A stretch of DNA of 64,000 nt from Paludibacteraceae bacterium (GCA_017430235.1 JAFRNH010000031.1:61525-125524); one strand, 5' to 3'. Counted from the first letter of the stretch, positions 26,643 through 37,271 are shown. Made by a program: numbers and translations. The notes: a model not told the origin generated them from the sequence alone.

Positions 26643-29399
26643 TCAGAAAACTATATTTACAATCTTACCTGGCACGACAATAACCTTCTTTAACGGCTTA
26701 CCATCCAAGAACTTAGCAGTCTGCTCGTTTGCCAAGGCCACCTTCTCAACCTCTTCCTTCGACATGGCACTAGGCAACATCAATGAGAAACGAACCTTTC
26801 CATTAAAAGATATCGGATATTTCACCTCATCCTCTTTCAAGTATGATTCATCATATGATGGCCATTTAGCATCACATACAGACCCTTCATGTCCCATACG
26901 ATGATACAACTCCTCCGCTATATGTGGAGCAAACGGTGCTATCAAGATAACCATCTGTTCTAAGACGCTCTTGGTTCTGCATTTCAACGATGACAATTCA
27001 CCACCACATATCATAAACGCAGCTACCGACGTATTATATGAGAAATGCTCAATATCGTAAGTGACTTTCTTTATCAACTTATGAAGCGACTTCAGTTCCT
27101 CTTTCGTTGGCTCTTTGTCAACAACTGCGAACTGGTCTCCATCAAAGAAAAGTCCCCAGAACTTTTTCAAGAATCTATGTACTCCATCGATACCATTCGT
27201 ATCCCATGGCTTGGATTGTTCAATTGGGCCTAAGAACATCTCATACAAACGCAATGTGTCTGCTCCATATCGTTCTACTATATCATCTGGATTTACCACA
27301 TTAAACATACTCTTAGACATCTTCTCCACTGCCCATCCACATACATATTTACCATCCTCAAGAATGAAGTCTGCAGTCTGATATTCTGGCTTCCATTTCT
27401 TAAATGCCTCCGTGTCAAGAATATCATTGCTAACAATATTCACATCTACATGAATAGGGGTTGTATCGTACTGATCTTTCAATCCCAACGAAACAAACGT
27501 ATTTGTACCTTTCACACGGTAAACAAAGTTGGAGCGACCCTGAATCATTCCTTGATTTATCAATTTTTGGAATGGCTCATCTTTCACTACATATCCTAAA
27601 TCATACAAGAATTTATTCCAGAATCTACTATATATCAAGTGTCCTGTGGCATGTTCAGAACCGCCCAAATAGAGATCCACATTTTGCCAGTATGCATTTT
27701 CCTCTTTACCGACCAATGCATCATTGTTATGCGGATCCATGTATCGTAAATAGTAAGCGGATGATCCAGCAAAACCTGGCATTGTATTCAACTCGTATGG
27801 ATAACCCTCCTCTGTATGCCAATTCTCAGCATGTCCTAATGGAGGTTCACCCTTTTCCGTTGGTTTGAAATCCTTCACATCAGGCAACTCCAATGGCAAT
27901 TTGTCTTCTGACAATGGATATGGTATACCATCCTTATAATAAATTGGGAATGGTTCTCCCCAGTATCTCTGGCGACTAAAGATCGCGTCACGCAATCTGT
28001 AGTTAACCTTTATACGTCCCAAGTTATTTTCTTTTACATATTCCTTTGCTTTCTTTATGGCATCTTTCACAGACAAACCATTCAAGAAACCAGAATTGGT
28101 TAGGATACCCTCTTTTGCATCAAAACTTGACTCGCGGACATCACAACCCTCAATCAAAGGAATGATTGGCAAGTTAAACTTTTTAGCAAAAGCATAGTCA
28201 CGCGAATCATGTGCGGGAACCGCCATAATAGCACCTGTTCCATATCCAGAAAGTACATAATCACTCACCCAAATAGGAATTTCTTTTCCTGTTATTGGAT
28301 TAATTGCATACGAACCAGTAAAGACACCCGACACATTACGATCTGATATTCTTTCTCTCTCAGTTCTTCTCTTCACCATATCCAAATAATCTTGCACCTC
28401 TTTTTGGCAAGATGGAGTGGTTACTTTCTGAACATATTCTGATTCTGGAGCCAACACCATGAAGGTGACGCCAAAGATTGTATCAACGCGTGTTGTAAAG
28501 ATAGTAAAAGTCTCGTTCAAACCTTTGATTTGGAATCGAAGCTCAGTACCTTCACTTCTACCTATCCAGTTTCTTTGAGTCTCTTTTAATGAATCAGTCC
28601 AATCGATAGTTTCCAAACCGTCCAAAAGACGTTGAGCATAAGCAGAAACTCTCAAGCTCCACTGTCTCATAATACGTTGTTCGACAGGGTAGCCACCACG
28701 GACAGAGAGACCTTCACTAATTTCATCATTTGCTAAGACGCAACCCAATTCCGGACAGAAATTCACTTTTGTATCAGACAAATATGCAATTCTGTAGTTC
28801 ATCAAGAGATTCTGTTGATCTTTTTCTGACATGGAATTCCACTCAGCAGCAGAGAATGTCTTTTCTTCCGAACAAGCCACATTAAGATTTTCAGATCCCT
28901 GTTTAGCAAAATGTTGAATTAGATTTGTAATAGGCAATGCTTTTTGTTTGTCATTATCATAATAAGATTGGAACATTTGGATGAAAGCCCATTGAGTCCA
29001 CTTGTAGAAAGAAGGATCGCAAGTACGGACTTCTCTGTTCCAATCAAAAGAGAAACCTATTTTGTCTAATTGTTCCCTATAGTGATTTATATTATTTTCT
29101 GTAGTAATAGCAGGATGCTGACCTGTTTGAATGGCATATTGTTCTGCAGGGAGTCCATAGGAATCATAGCCCATAGGGTGAAGGACATTGAAGCCACACA
29201 AACGTTTGTAACGACTAAAAATATCAGATGCGATATATCCCAGAGGATGTCCCACATGCAAACCTGCACCAGAAGGATATGGGAACATGTCCAACACATA
29301 GTATTTGGGTTTGTTCTTATCTACATTAACCTGATAAACCTTATTTGACTGCCAATATTGACGCCAATTCTTTTCAATCTCAACAAAATTGTATTCCAT
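26643..29399 (-). CDS. leuS: Leucyl-tRNA synthetase
   Basis: 918 residues. Class I synthetase with HIGH in [17 protein letters not shown] near residue 45 and KMSKS in [17 protein letters not shown] in the last third. The editing domain with [18 protein letters not shown] lies in between, and the C-terminal LeuRS tail ends [13 protein letters not shown]. It charges tRNA-Leu and hydrolyses mischarged norvaline and isoleucine products. It is transcribed alone from a strong promoter whose leader is only about 13 bases. No defect is visible. Confidence 0.97.
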   Translation of the reverse strand: MEYNFVEIEKNWRQYWQSNKVYQVNVDKNKPKYYVLDMFPYPSGAGLHVGHPLGYIASDIFSRYKRLCGFNVLHPMGYDSYGLPAEQYAIQTGQHPAITTENNINHYREQLDKIGFSFDWNREVRTCDPSFYKWTQWAFIQMFQSYYDNDKQKALPITNLIQHFAKQGSENLNVACSEEKTFSAAEWNSMSEKDQQNLLMNYRIAYLSDTKVNFCPELGCVLANDEISEGLSVRGGYPVEQRIMRQWSLRVSAYAQRLLDGLETIDWTDSLKETQRNWIGRSEGTELRFQIKGLNETFTIFTTRVDTIFGVTFMVLAPESEYVQKVTTPSCQKEVQDYLDMVKRRTERERISDRNVSGVFTGSYAINPITGKEIPIWVSDYVLSGYGTGAIMAVPAHDSRDYAFAKKFNLPIIPLIEGCDVRESSFDAKEGILTNSGFLNGLSVKDAIKKAKEYVKENNLGRIKVNYRLRDAIFSRQRYWGEPFPIYYKDGIPYPLSEDKLPLELPDVKDFKPTEKGEPPLGHAENWHTEEGYPYELNTMPGFAGSSAYYLRYMDPHNNDALVGKEENAYWQNVDLYLGGSEHATGHLIYSRFWNKFLYDLGYVVKDEPFQKLINQGMIQGRSNFVYRVKGTNTFVSLGLKDQYDTTPIHVDVNIVSNDILDTEAFKKWKPEYQTADFILEDGKYVCGWAVEKMSKSMFNVVNPDDIVERYGADTLRLYEMFLGPIEQSKPWDTNGIDGVHRFLKKFWGLFFDGDQFAVVDKEPTKEELKSLHKLIKKVTYDIEHFSYNTSVAAFMICGGELSSLKCRTKSVLEQMVILIAPFAPHIAEELYHRMGHEGSVCDAKWPSYDESYLKEDEVKYPISFNGKVRFSLMLPSAMSKEEVEKVALANEQTAKFLDGKPLKKVIVVPGKIVNIVF

Positions 29400-29418
29400 C
29401 AGAATTTTATTTTTTTTG

Positions 29419-29449
29419 CAAAGTTACAGTTTTTCATAGAAAAGACAAA
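29419..29449 (-). promoter_or_regulatory. leuS promoter
   Basis: TTTG (29449-29446), 19 bases, TAACTTTG (29426-29419) on the minus strand. The predicted start near 29412 leaves a very short leader to ATG 29399. The -33 box touches the gldN terminator. Confidence 0.7.
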
Positions 29450-29452
29450 TAG

Positions 29453-29489
29453 GGACAAAAAAAAAGGAGACCAAGAAGGTCTCCTTTTT
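29453..29489 (-). terminator. Terminator after gldN (end of the T9SS operon)
   Basis: AAAAAGGAGACC (29461-29472) and GGTCTCCTTTTT (29478-29489) form a perfect 12-bp stem with a 5-base loop, followed on the minus strand by a run of eight T. Confidence 0.9.
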
Positions 29490-29506
29490 AATGAATTTAT
29501 AGAGAA

Positions 29507-30397
29507 TTAATACTCCCACAAATCATTTTCGAAGTTAGACAAAAGAGTCTTAACTTTTTGCTGATCACGTCTAATATCCTCTGCGCTGATGTTGTACTCC
29601 AACAAGTTTCTGTTTTGGATATTTGACTCTTTGTAAATGTAGCTTGAGAAACGTCTCTTGATGAAGATATCATCAAAAGAAGGTCTAGCACCATTGTTTT
29701 TGTCTGTGATCAAGACTTCAGTTTGAGCCAAGAATGGTCTTAAAGTCTCGAAAGGAACCCAGAACAATGGGAATTTTTGAAGACCCATATCCTCAGTATT
29801 CTTAAGCATGATAGGGCAGAATGCAATGATTCTAGCGTTAAATGTAGAGGTGATTTTATCAAAATACCAAACCTCTTTTACATAAAACTTAACGATATCA
29901 CGGTTAGGAACATCGGATTCGTCAACTACGATAACAGAATCGTTAGTAAGAGAATCAGCCTTAATTGTATGAATGATATCGAACTTGTCGATCAAATCTT
30001 TAAATGTAACGATGTGCTCGTCTGTAAAGATTTCACGAGTATCAAGATATTCATACACATTGATTTTACCTTCCTGAACAAGTCTAAAAATCAGAGTAAA
30101 GAAACTTTGTCTGTTGTCTTGTGCTTCTTCAGGATAATACAAAGGGAAATTCATCTTCTCACGTAAATCGATAGTCCTATAGACAACCTTTTGCCAGAAA
30201 ATATCATCCGCGCGGGGATTTGGCATTTCTATTGGCTCAAGACCTTCTTTCGGACCACTTGTTGGCATATTAGCGGCAACTTCTGTTGACACTTCCCCTA
30301 AGTCGTCAAAAAAAGCATCTTCCTCTACTTGCGCAAAAACTGAATTAACAGAGAATGCAGCAAATCCAACAAACAATAATCTAAAAAACTTACTCAT
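29507..30397 (-). CDS. gldN: Type IX secretion system protein GldN/PorN
   Basis: 296 residues from ATG 30397, which gives a proper signal peptide (MSKFFRLLFVGFAAFSVNSVFAQ); an earlier in-frame start at 30427 would add ten polar residues before it. The conserved GldN parts are visible: DDIFWQKVVYRTIDLREKMN, FPLYYPEEAQDNRQSFFTLI, VKEVWYFDKITSTFNARIIA and FIKRRFSSYIYKESN. GldN binds GldK in the periplasmic ring of T9SS. It is the last gene of the operon, 34 bases after gldM, and ends at a strong terminator. Confidence 0.93.
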   Translation of the reverse strand: MSKFFRLLFVGFAAFSVNSVFAQVEEDAFFDDLGEVSTEVAANMPTSGPKEGLEPIEMPNPRADDIFWQKVVYRTIDLREKMNFPLYYPEEAQDNRQSFFTLIFRLVQEGKINVYEYLDTREIFTDEHIVTFKDLIDKFDIIHTIKADSLTNDSVIVVDESDVPNRDIVKFYVKEVWYFDKITSTFNARIIAFCPIMLKNTEDMGLQKFPLFWVPFETLRPFLAQTEVLITDKNNGARPSFDDIFIKRRFSSYIYKESNIQNRNLLEYNISAEDIRRDQQKVKTLLSNFENDLWEY

Positions 30398-30431
30398 AAC
30401 TTTAAACTTTTTAGTCAAATCATGCAAAATA

Positions 30432-32006
30432 TTATGGAATCTTAACCTCCATTACTGGCAAGATACGTTTTATATTATCTTGACCGATACAATTGGTGTT
30501 AGTAACGAACACATTCTTACCTCTTACCATCTTCTTGAAGACTTCAAGCTGACGGTCGGTTAAGTGGTCACTATTTGACTTTTCAACGATGATATTACCC
30601 ATTGAGTCTGTGTAATACAAACAGAAGTCTAATACTTTGTATTTAACATCCAAGTCAGCATCTGGTAATCTTGCAACAAGTTTCTTTGCAGTAAGCAAAA
30701 GTTTCTTGTTGATTGTCTTCTTACCATCATAGTAATCCTTAGAACCGTTTTCCTTAGTAACTTCAAGCATTGCTAATGGATCTGGCAACTTCTTTACACG
30801 GAACTCTTTCTTTGCAATGAAAGTAGATTTACCATCTACGATTGCATTTACAGAGATAATACAAGGTTGACCCACTGTTTGAGGTTTGATGCTCCATCCT
30901 TTTCCAGTTTTAGAATGGTTTCTACTGTTAGTTACACTGATGCTGATATCAGATTGAGCACATCCTGGTACGGATACACTGACAGGGTTATCAAATCCAG
31001 CGTAAAGAACGTTCATCAAATCTGCAGATACAGTAGCAGTAGGTTCACCTACAGTATACTCGCTAGTGAAAGGATATTCAATCTTCTCACCATCTTTCTT
31101 GGTCAAAACCATCTTACCAGAATATTTTTGGTTACCTACAGAGTTACAAACGAACTCGTAACGAGATTTACCAGCAGGCAATGGTTTACCACCAATGATG
31201 ATCTCAGGCTCTTTAGTAGAGTCGGTTGCAGCCAAGATGATATTAGCAGAGTATTTGTTACCACGCATAATGTAGCTGGAGTTTGGAATTGCCAATGCTT
31301 GGATTTTGTTAACACGGAAGTCACCAGCATCCATAGCACCGATCAAATAAGCAAGAGCTTCAGCCTCAGTCATCTTAACATCGTTCTTGATTTTGTTCAA
31401 AACGGCAAGAGTAGCGATAGCAGGCATATCCTCGAACACACCATTCTCCCAGTTTCTCTTATCACCATCTTTAGATTTAAGAGGGTCTGTACCAAATGTG
31501 TTTCTGATAGACTCAGCCTTTGAAGTATCGATAGTAGCCATAAATTCACGGTACTCTTCCATTTTCTCAGCCAAAATCTTTCCGTTTGTTTTACCATCAA
31601 CTTTGTCAACCAAACCAATTTGACTAGCAACGTTCAAATCACCGTTCATAGACTCATCCAACTCTGTAGCGTTAGGGTCACCCATGATAGTAGTGATGAT
31701 CTTATTCTCCAAGTTAGTAATGTATTCGCAGAATGCATCTGATTGTGCAATCACGCTATCTACTTTTGGTTTCATCAAATTAGCCTTGATAGAATCTGAG
31801 TGCAAAAGAGAACCAAACTCTCCAGACAAGTTAGCCAACTTACTGTCGCTAATCTTAATACTCTTCTGCATGGATTCATTTACCAATTGGTATCCATTCA
31901 AGATCTGGGCAGACACGTTCAATGCAAGCATTGCTGTCAACACCAAGTACATCATGGATATCATCTTCTGTCTCGGGGTCTCCGGACAATTTTTTGCACC
32001 ACCCAT
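30432..32006 (-). CDS. gldM: Type IX secretion system motor protein GldM/PorM
   Basis: 524 residues, the usual length. The short cytosolic start MGGAKNCPETPRQKMISMMY leads into a single membrane helix (YLVLTAMLALNVSAQIL), both strongly conserved in GldM. The long periplasmic part consists of helical then beta-domain segments (for example GDFRVNKIQALAIPNSSYIMRG). GldM and GldL form the inner-membrane motor that uses the proton gradient and transmits force to the GldK/GldN ring. The order and short gaps match gldKLMN of other Bacteroidota. Confidence 0.95.
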   Translation of the reverse strand: MGGAKNCPETPRQKMISMMYLVLTAMLALNVSAQILNGYQLVNESMQKSIKISDSKLANLSGEFGSLLHSDSIKANLMKPKVDSVIAQSDAFCEYITNLENKIITTIMGDPNATELDESMNGDLNVASQIGLVDKVDGKTNGKILAEKMEEYREFMATIDTSKAESIRNTFGTDPLKSKDGDKRNWENGVFEDMPAIATLAVLNKIKNDVKMTEAEALAYLIGAMDAGDFRVNKIQALAIPNSSYIMRGNKYSANIILAATDSTKEPEIIIGGKPLPAGKSRYEFVCNSVGNQKYSGKMVLTKKDGEKIEYPFTSEYTVGEPTATVSADLMNVLYAGFDNPVSVSVPGCAQSDISISVTNSRNHSKTGKGWSIKPQTVGQPCIISVNAIVDGKSTFIAKKEFRVKKLPDPLAMLEVTKENGSKDYYDGKKTINKKLLLTAKKLVARLPDADLDVKYKVLDFCLYYTDSMGNIIVEKSNSDHLTDRQLEVFKKMVRGKNVFVTNTNCIGQDNIKRILPVMEVKIP

Positions 32007-32059
32007 AGTAAACTATTCTTTAAATTAATTAAACACTAAACAATTAACTCACCAAAGAA

Positions 32060-32905
32060 TTAGTTTCTAAGGGTCATTGCATTAAGCATATTTCCATATA
32101 CTGAGTTCAAGCTCTTCAATTGAGAAGCCAAGATAGCAACTTGTTTCTTGTACTCCTCTGCCTCAGCAGCTGAACCATTCAAAGAAGCTTCGATAGTCTT
32201 AACAGCAGAAGCCAAAGTCTTCATAGCTTCATTTTGCTCGTTAACAGACTTAACTTGAAGTTCGAATACTGAATTAATTGTTGAAATGTTCTTGTTGATA
32301 CCATCGATTTGGTCAGCGAAGTTCTTAGAACCTTGAGAAGCAGAACCGATGCTAGCAGCGATATTTTGATAAGAAGAAACCAAAGAATCAGAAGAGTCCT
32401 TCAAGTTTTTCTGAGATGCAGCAAATGCACCAGCAGCAGAAGAAGCCATAGCCAAATTCTTAGTATAATCTTCAGAAACTGCAGCAGCAGAAGACAAAGA
32501 GTTTAATTGTCCAGCTGTTTCGTTCAATTTTTGGATACCGCCAGTCAACTTAGACATTTCTTCGTTCACCAACTTACGAACTTCTTGAATTTGAGGCAAT
32601 GTATTATCTTCCTCAACTTTTGCTAAACCGTCTTTTTTCTTTCCACCAGAGATTGCTTCATCTTCAGATGCCAATTCAGGATAAACTAAAGACCAATTCC
32701 ACTCTTTATGAGGTTTATCGAATGCAGACAATGCGAAAAGGAATGCTTCAGTACACATACCAATTGTCAACACGATACCTGCACCTGGCCAGTGCATAAT
32801 TTTAAACAACGCACCAATAATTACGACTGATGCACCCAAACCATAAGCTAATCCAGTAAACTTCTGATAACCTGGATTGTCTTGAAATGCTTTCTTTTCT
32901 GCCAT
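32060..32905 (-). CDS. gldL: Type IX secretion system motor protein GldL/PorL
   Basis: 281 residues. Two membrane helices near the start, GLAYGLGASVVIIGALFKIM and GIVLTIGMCTEAFLFALSAF, joined by HWPGA. Glu53 in the second helix fits the conserved membrane glutamate known to be needed for proton-driven action of GldL. The rest is a long cytosolic part with coiled-coil character (about 90-280). It lies between gldK (48-base gap) and gldM (53-base gap). Confidence 0.95.
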   Translation of the reverse strand: MAEKKAFQDNPGYQKFTGLAYGLGASVVIIGALFKIMHWPGAGIVLTIGMCTEAFLFALSAFDKPHKEWNWSLVYPELASEDEAISGGKKKDGLAKVEEDNTLPQIQEVRKLVNEEMSKLTGGIQKLNETAGQLNSLSSAAAVSEDYTKNLAMASSAAGAFAASQKNLKDSSDSLVSSYQNIAASIGSASQGSKNFADQIDGINKNISTINSVFELQVKSVNEQNEAMKTLASAVKTIEASLNGSAAEAEEYKKQVAILASQLKSLNSVYGNMLNAMTLRN

Positions 32906-32953
32906 TTTAATACTGTATTAAAAGTTAATAATATTGTTAATTTGTTTCTTTAA

Positions 32954-34357
32954 TTATTCTCCGATATAAGTACGTACACATCTAAATCCTAAGAAAGATC
33001 TGTTTTCATTCTGATATTCATAGGTACGTACACCACACTGTAAGAAAATTCCAACATCTTTCCAAGAACCACCACGAATTACTTTTCTTCTCATCACGTC
33101 CTTATCAGAACTTTTTGCATTGTACTCATAACTTGGGTTCAAGTCATGAACGAATGAATAATTAGACTCATGATATGCAGAAGAAGTCCACTCTGAAACG
33201 TTACCTGCCATATCATACAAACCAAAATCATTTGGTGGATAAGAAGCAACCTTTGCAGAGATCAAATAACCATCGTCTGTATAGTTACCTCTTTGAGGCT
33301 TAAAGTTAGCCAAGAAACAACCTTTAGCTGTACGGATGTAATTACCACCCCAAGGATACATAGACAAATCTTTACCACCACGAGCAGCATATTCCCACTC
33401 AGCCTCAGTTGGAAGACGGAAGTCTTGTACACGAACACCCTTATGAGCAATTTGATAAGAGTTGAACAAGAATGTTCTCCAGTGGCAGAATGCTTGAGCT
33501 TGTTCCCAAGAAACACCTACTACAGGATATTCTCCATAACCTGGATGTGAGAAATACAATTTCATGTATGGCTCATTGTATGCATAGGTATAATCACGTA
33601 TCCAGCACAATGTATCAGGATAAATATTAACACGCTTTTGAGATACGAAGTCAGATCTGTGTTTCAATTCACGATAAACAGTGATGTTTTCAATTTCACC
33701 TTTTTCATTATAAACTGTAGTATCTTTTCTGACCATCACATCAGCACTATCTTTAGTTTTACCTAAACCAGCAATGCTACGGTTGTAACGACCCAACAAT
33801 GGATCAAACTTATTCTCCTTCTTAGCTGCCTGAATGTAGTCAACCCAAGAATATTTATACATCAAAACCGTTGAATTGAACTCAGCTGCGAAGTCAATTT
33901 TATCTTCACCTTGATAGAACAAACTATCCAAAGCCATCTTTTGATCCTCTGTTGGCTTGTCCCAAGGAATTTTTTTCTTGTAGTTCAAGATTGGTTTTTC
34001 CAACTCATTTCCATTCTTGTCTTGGAAAATTTTGTACGTTTCGTCAACATCTGACAAATGCTCGCGAGCAACGGAGTCCTTCACCCACTCAACAAATTGC
34101 TTGTACTCACCATTGGTGATCTCAGTCTCATCCATCCAGAATGCGTCAACTGACACCGTACGCGATTGCGAAGTCATCGCCCAGTTCGCGTCTTGGTCAT
34201 TTTGACCCATTGTAAAGGAACCTCTCTTAATGTAAAGCATTCCGTATGGAACGGGCTCCTTCCAAGACTTGTTGTAAACTCCCACCAATTCTCCATTTTC
34301 TCCACTACATCCAGCGAGAAGGACGGCGACTAATGAAATAATTAACAGCTTTTTCAT
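32954..34357 (-). CDS. gldK: Type IX secretion system lipoprotein GldK/PorK
   Basis: 467 residues from ATG 34357 (MKKLLIISLVAVLLAGCSGE), a lipoprotein signal with lipobox LLAGC. The protein carries a formylglycine-generating-enzyme-like domain: YIKRGSFTMGQND, VSVDAFWMDETEITNGEYKQF, YPVVGVSWEQAQAFCHWRTF, RLPTEAEWEYAARGG, and VIRGGSWKD near the end. In GldK this fold is structural, not enzymatic; it forms the periplasmic ring at the outer membrane with GldN. The longer frame to 34384 would put extra residues before the signal peptide. Confidence 0.94.
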   Translation of the reverse strand: MKKLLIISLVAVLLAGCSGENGELVGVYNKSWKEPVPYGMLYIKRGSFTMGQNDQDANWAMTSQSRTVSVDAFWMDETEITNGEYKQFVEWVKDSVAREHLSDVDETYKIFQDKNGNELEKPILNYKKKIPWDKPTEDQKMALDSLFYQGEDKIDFAAEFNSTVLMYKYSWVDYIQAAKKENKFDPLLGRYNRSIAGLGKTKDSADVMVRKDTTVYNEKGEIENITVYRELKHRSDFVSQKRVNIYPDTLCWIRDYTYAYNEPYMKLYFSHPGYGEYPVVGVSWEQAQAFCHWRTFLFNSYQIAHKGVRVQDFRLPTEAEWEYAARGGKDLSMYPWGGNYIRTAKGCFLANFKPQRGNYTDDGYLISAKVASYPPNDFGLYDMAGNVSEWTSSAYHESNYSFVHDLNPSYEYNAKSSDKDVMRRKVIRGGSWKDVGIFLQCGVRTYEYQNENRSFLGFRCVRTYIGE

Positions 34358-34399
34358 GATATACACTACTTTTATCTTTATCATTTTTTGTTATTTACA

Positions 34400-35392
34400 C
34401 TATAAAATTCGATCACTCTTATATTTATTTTTCTTAGCAAATTGTGGTTTGAAATAATAATGCAAAGAGACTTCATGACTTCCCCCCGACCTTATCATTT
34501 TCGAAGTTGGCAAATCATAAGAATAACCTAAACGAAGACCTTGTATTATATCGATTCCAAACAGGAATACGAAAGCATCTCCGAACCTATAAGAAATTCC
34601 ACCTCTAATTCTTTTAGAATATTCAAGAAGCCCTGTTACATCTACCTGCCACGTCGACAAATCTGTCTTTATGTATGCCGATGGTGTAACAGTCCACTCC
34701 GGATTGTTTGTGTTGAATGTATACCCCCCCATTAAATGATAAGACCGAGGAATATACATCATATACTGCTCTGTTCCAAAATCAATTTTCGGTGCCATTA
34801 TATGCATCATCGAAAATCCTACATAATAGAAATCAGTCTTGTACATACAACCAAATGAAGCATCAAAAGTTACATCACTATTATCTTCCGCCGTAAATCC
34901 ATCTATAAACGGATCTGACGTCTGATGATATTCATCTCCTTCCATCAACTCTCCATCACCTCCCGTCAAATCAACTCCTTCTTTATCAAACTTCTGGTTA
35001 ATAAACCCCACATTCAATCCTAAACTCATCTCTCCTTTCGGTAAAGCGAATTTATATGAATATTGTAAAAGAACGCTTTGGTTTTTAAACAAACCTATAT
35101 CATCACTCGAAAAAATCAAACCAACACCATGTCTTGTATCTCCTATTCTGAACGGATAGTCCATCGAGAAGAATAAATTCTTTGGTGCATCGTCAAATCC
35201 AACCCATTGCAACCTATACACGCCTCCAACACTCATCATCTCATCCGCCGCAACCGCCGCTGGGTTAATTGCTGATTGATATTCCATGTATTGACTAAAC
35301 TGCGGACTTTTCTGCGCAAGAGCTCCTACTATCGTAATGCTCAATGCTATTAGGATCATTACAACCCTCTTCTTATTTCGCAACTTAGTCAC
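34400..35392 (-). CDS. porP: Type IX secretion system outer-membrane protein PorP/SprF
   Basis: About 330 residues of the PorP/SprF family. AQKSPQFSQYMEYQSAINPA at the mature N-terminus and a barrel with repeated tyrosine-rich strands are typical. The start is uncertain. GTG at 35392 gives an n-region KLRNKKR before the hydrophobic core, the expected signal-peptide form. ATG at 35359 would drop those charges. The still longer TTG at 35404 lies at or before the predicted transcript start. PorP-type proteins link the secretion ring to the outer membrane. It opens the porP-gldK-L-M-N operon, the same order as porPKLMN of Porphyromonas. Confidence 0.9.
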   Translation of the reverse strand: MTKLRNKKRVVMILIALSITIVGALAQKSPQFSQYMEYQSAINPAAVAADEMMSVGGVYRLQWVGFDDAPKNLFFSMDYPFRIGDTRHGVGLIFSSDDIGLFKNQSVLLQYSYKFALPKGEMSLGLNVGFINQKFDKEGVDLTGGDGELMEGDEYHQTSDPFIDGFTAEDNSDVTFDASFGCMYKTDFYYVGFSMMHIMAPKIDFGTEQYMMYIPRSYHLMGGYTFNTNNPEWTVTPSAYIKTDLSTWQVDVTGLLEYSKRIRGGISYRFGDAFVFLFGIDIIQGLRLGYSYDLPTSKMIRSGGSHEVSLHYYFKPQFAKKNKYKSDRIL

Positions 35393-35407
35393 AATTAAAA
35401 ACAACTA

Positions 35408-35439
35408 CAATATTAGTATTTTTTACAATAATTTACAAA
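35408..35439 (-). promoter_or_regulatory. Promoter of the T9SS operon
   Basis: TTTG (35439-35436), 20 bases, TAATATTG (35415-35408) on the minus strand; the -7 box differs from TAnnTTTG at one base. The predicted start is near 35401, just ahead of porP. Confidence 0.6.
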
Positions 35440-35502
35440 TAGAGAGCGAAAAATTAAGCATTTTTTACTTATTTTTTTTCAACACCTCTCATTTTCAACT
35501 CT

Positions 35503-35724
35503 TTAGTATTCCTCCTCGTTAAAGAAAAAATCCTCTTTGCTTGGATAATCTGGCCATATATCTTCAATACTCTCGTATATATCACCTTCATCTTCCATTT
35601 CTTGGAGATTTTCAATTACCTCTAACGGAGCACCTGATCTCACTGCGAAATCAACCAACTCATCTTTCGTTGCTGGCCATGGTGCATCTTCCAATTTCGA
35701 AGCTAATTCTAACGTCCAATACAT
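35503..35724 (-). CDS. DUF2795 family small acidic protein
   Basis: 73 residues. MYWTLELASKLEDAPWPATK, then DELVDFAVRSGAPLEVIENL, match the small DUF2795 family common in Bacteroidota, Actinobacteria and others; its function is unknown. The C-terminal third is strongly acidic (EMEDEGDIYESIEDIWPDY and EDFFFNEEEY). It has its own promoter and is separated from the T9SS operon by about 60 bases holding the porP promoter. It is likely cytosolic, as there is no signal peptide. Confidence 0.8.
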   Translation of the reverse strand: MYWTLELASKLEDAPWPATKDELVDFAVRSGAPLEVIENLQEMEDEGDIYESIEDIWPDYPSKEDFFFNEEEY

Positions 35725-35780
35725 TGCAATCAGTTTTTGTTACAACTTTATTTTTCTCCCTACGTTTCCGTAGAGGTTTG

Positions 35781-35813
35781 CAAAAATATAATTTTTTTTC
35801 GTGCCAACAACAA
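35781..35813 (-). promoter_or_regulatory. Promoter of the DUF2795 gene
   Basis: TATTTTTG (35788-35781) with TTG 19 or 22 bases upstream on the minus strand. A small stem CTACG/CGTAG (35760-35773) lies in the leader. Confidence 0.5.
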
Positions 35814-35856
35814 TTTTTAAAAAAAATTAGTGAACAACTGTAATTTTTTATTTTCG

Positions 35857-36639
35857 CTACTTAAATAACGCAGGAACAAAGAACAAATTGTATGACTCGG
35901 GTCGTAAATCTTCATTAAATATTAATATGCCATAAAAAAAGAGTTCTAAACTTACTTTTACTCCTTGCATCTGCTTCATCTCTCCCCACAACAACTCCTT
36001 CTCTTCACTCTTATAGATATCCGACATAATAACAACTGTATCTCCCGAAAACTTACTGGATTGTCGATCCAAAACCTCTTTTATCTCCGCAACCGTACTT
36101 TCTCGTCCGAAATAATATAAATCAAAGTCAGTCTCCTTTATCTTCTTGTCATACCGAGATCCATCCTCCTTCGGATTGTATACCTCTATATTATGAAATT
36201 CCGCTCTCTGAAAACTCAACCTTGCCAACTTGGCTACCTCCTTCTGATTCTCCACCGTACACACCTTAGTGTCTGAATAGGGTGCTGCCATATACATGGT
36301 TGTCACTCCTACGGAAGTGCCAATCTCTAAAATGTTCTTTGGATGGAAAAACTTTGTCAGTCGAAACAGTAATTGATCGTAGGTCGGTGAAATAACTCCA
36401 TACTTTAATAAAGTGGATATCCCCACCTCCTTTTCTACTCCACCTTCCTCTATTTTTATCTTCTTGCTCGTCTTCTTTAATACATTACGCATATTCTCTA
36501 TTTGGCTAAAACGATAAAAGGAATTCTTATCCTCTATAATCATCGTCACCAAATAAAACATATACGGAGAATGAACTCCATATCCTCTCCAATGTTTAGA
36601 TCGAAAAATATACTTAATATATTGCCAAAAACAACGCAT
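35857..36639 (-). CDS. SAM-dependent methyltransferase (class I)
   Basis: 260 residues from ATG 36639 (MRCFWQYIKYIFRSKHWRGY). The open frame to 36663 starts inside the efp terminator stem and is less likely. RGYGVHSPYMFYLV near the start is a Bacteroidota family trait. The SAM loop is ILEIGTSVGVTTMYMAA, followed by VCTVENQ and later DFDLYYFG. This resembles O-methyltransferase-like proteins of unknown substrate. It lies just downstream of efp and its terminator; no separate promoter was seen, so it may depend on read-through. The function is a class assignment only. Confidence 0.75.
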   Translation of the reverse strand: MRCFWQYIKYIFRSKHWRGYGVHSPYMFYLVTMIIEDKNSFYRFSQIENMRNVLKKTSKKIKIEEGGVEKEVGISTLLKYGVISPTYDQLLFRLTKFFHPKNILEIGTSVGVTTMYMAAPYSDTKVCTVENQKEVAKLARLSFQRAEFHNIEVYNPKEDGSRYDKKIKETDFDLYYFGRESTVAEIKEVLDRQSSKFSGDTVVIMSDIYKSEEKELLWGEMKQMQGVKVSLELFFYGILIFNEDLRPESYNLFFVPALFK

Positions 36640-36643
36640 AGCT

Positions 36644-36678
36644 AAAAAAACTAGAGGGGACATTTACACAGTCCCCTC
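36644..36678 (-). terminator. Terminator after efp
   Basis: GAGGGGAC (36654-36661) pairs with GTCCCCTC (36671-36678); the minus strand then reads TAGTTTTTTTAG. Confidence 0.8.
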
Positions 36679-36704
36679 CGATTTTCATCTTATCTTGTGT
36701 AAAA

Positions 36705-37271
36705 TTATTCCTTAACACGCTCAATGTAAGATCCATCACGAGTGTCAACTAAGATAGTCTCACCTTCGTTGATAAACAATGGAACTCTTACAGTAGCGCC
36801 AGTCTCAACAGTAGCTGGCTTCAATGTGTTAGTTGCTGTATCACCCTTCAATCCTGGCTCTGTGTAAGTAATCTTCAACGGAGTCTTAACTGGCATTTCA
36901 GCGAAAAGGACCGTCTCTGTAGATGCATCGAACACAACTTCAACAACATCACCCTCCTTCATGAAATCAACACCTGTAATTAAATCGTGAGCGATAGGAA
37001 CTTGCTCGTATGTCTCATTATTCATGAATATATAATCTTCACCCTCTTTGTACAAATATTGGTGCTCACGACGCTCAACACGAACATCTTCCAATTTCTC
37101 ACCAATGTTGAAACGTTTCTCAACTACAAGTCCGTTGACAACATTTTTCAACTTTGTACGCATAAATGTATTTCCTTTTCCTGGTTTTACATGCAGGAAT
37201 TCAATACAAAAATAGAGCTTGCCATCCATTCGAATGCAAGTACCATTCTTAATGTCTTGTGCATTAATCAT
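36705..37271 (-). CDS. efp: Translation elongation factor P
   Basis: 188 residues, normal length. The tip loop [18 protein letters not shown] places Lys32 at the site that is modified in many bacteria. The later segments [35 protein letters not shown] and the C-terminal [20 protein letters not shown] are conserved. EF-P relieves ribosomes stalled at polyproline stretches. It has its own promoter and terminator. The enzymes for lysine modification are not in this window. Confidence 0.96.
   Translation of the reverse strand: MINAQDIKNGTCIRMDGKLYFCIEFLHVKPGKGNTFMRTKLKNVVNGLVVEKRFNIGEKLEDVRVERREHQYLYKEGEDYIFMNNETYEQVPIAHDLITGVDFMKEGDVVEVVFDASTETVLFAEMPVKTPLKITYTEPGLKGDTATNTLKPATVETGATVRVPLFINEGETILVDTRDGSYIERVKE

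Noticed and set aside
30867-31523. 218-residue plus-strand frame inside gldM
   Set aside because: Complement of a clearly conserved gene; no recognisable protein features.
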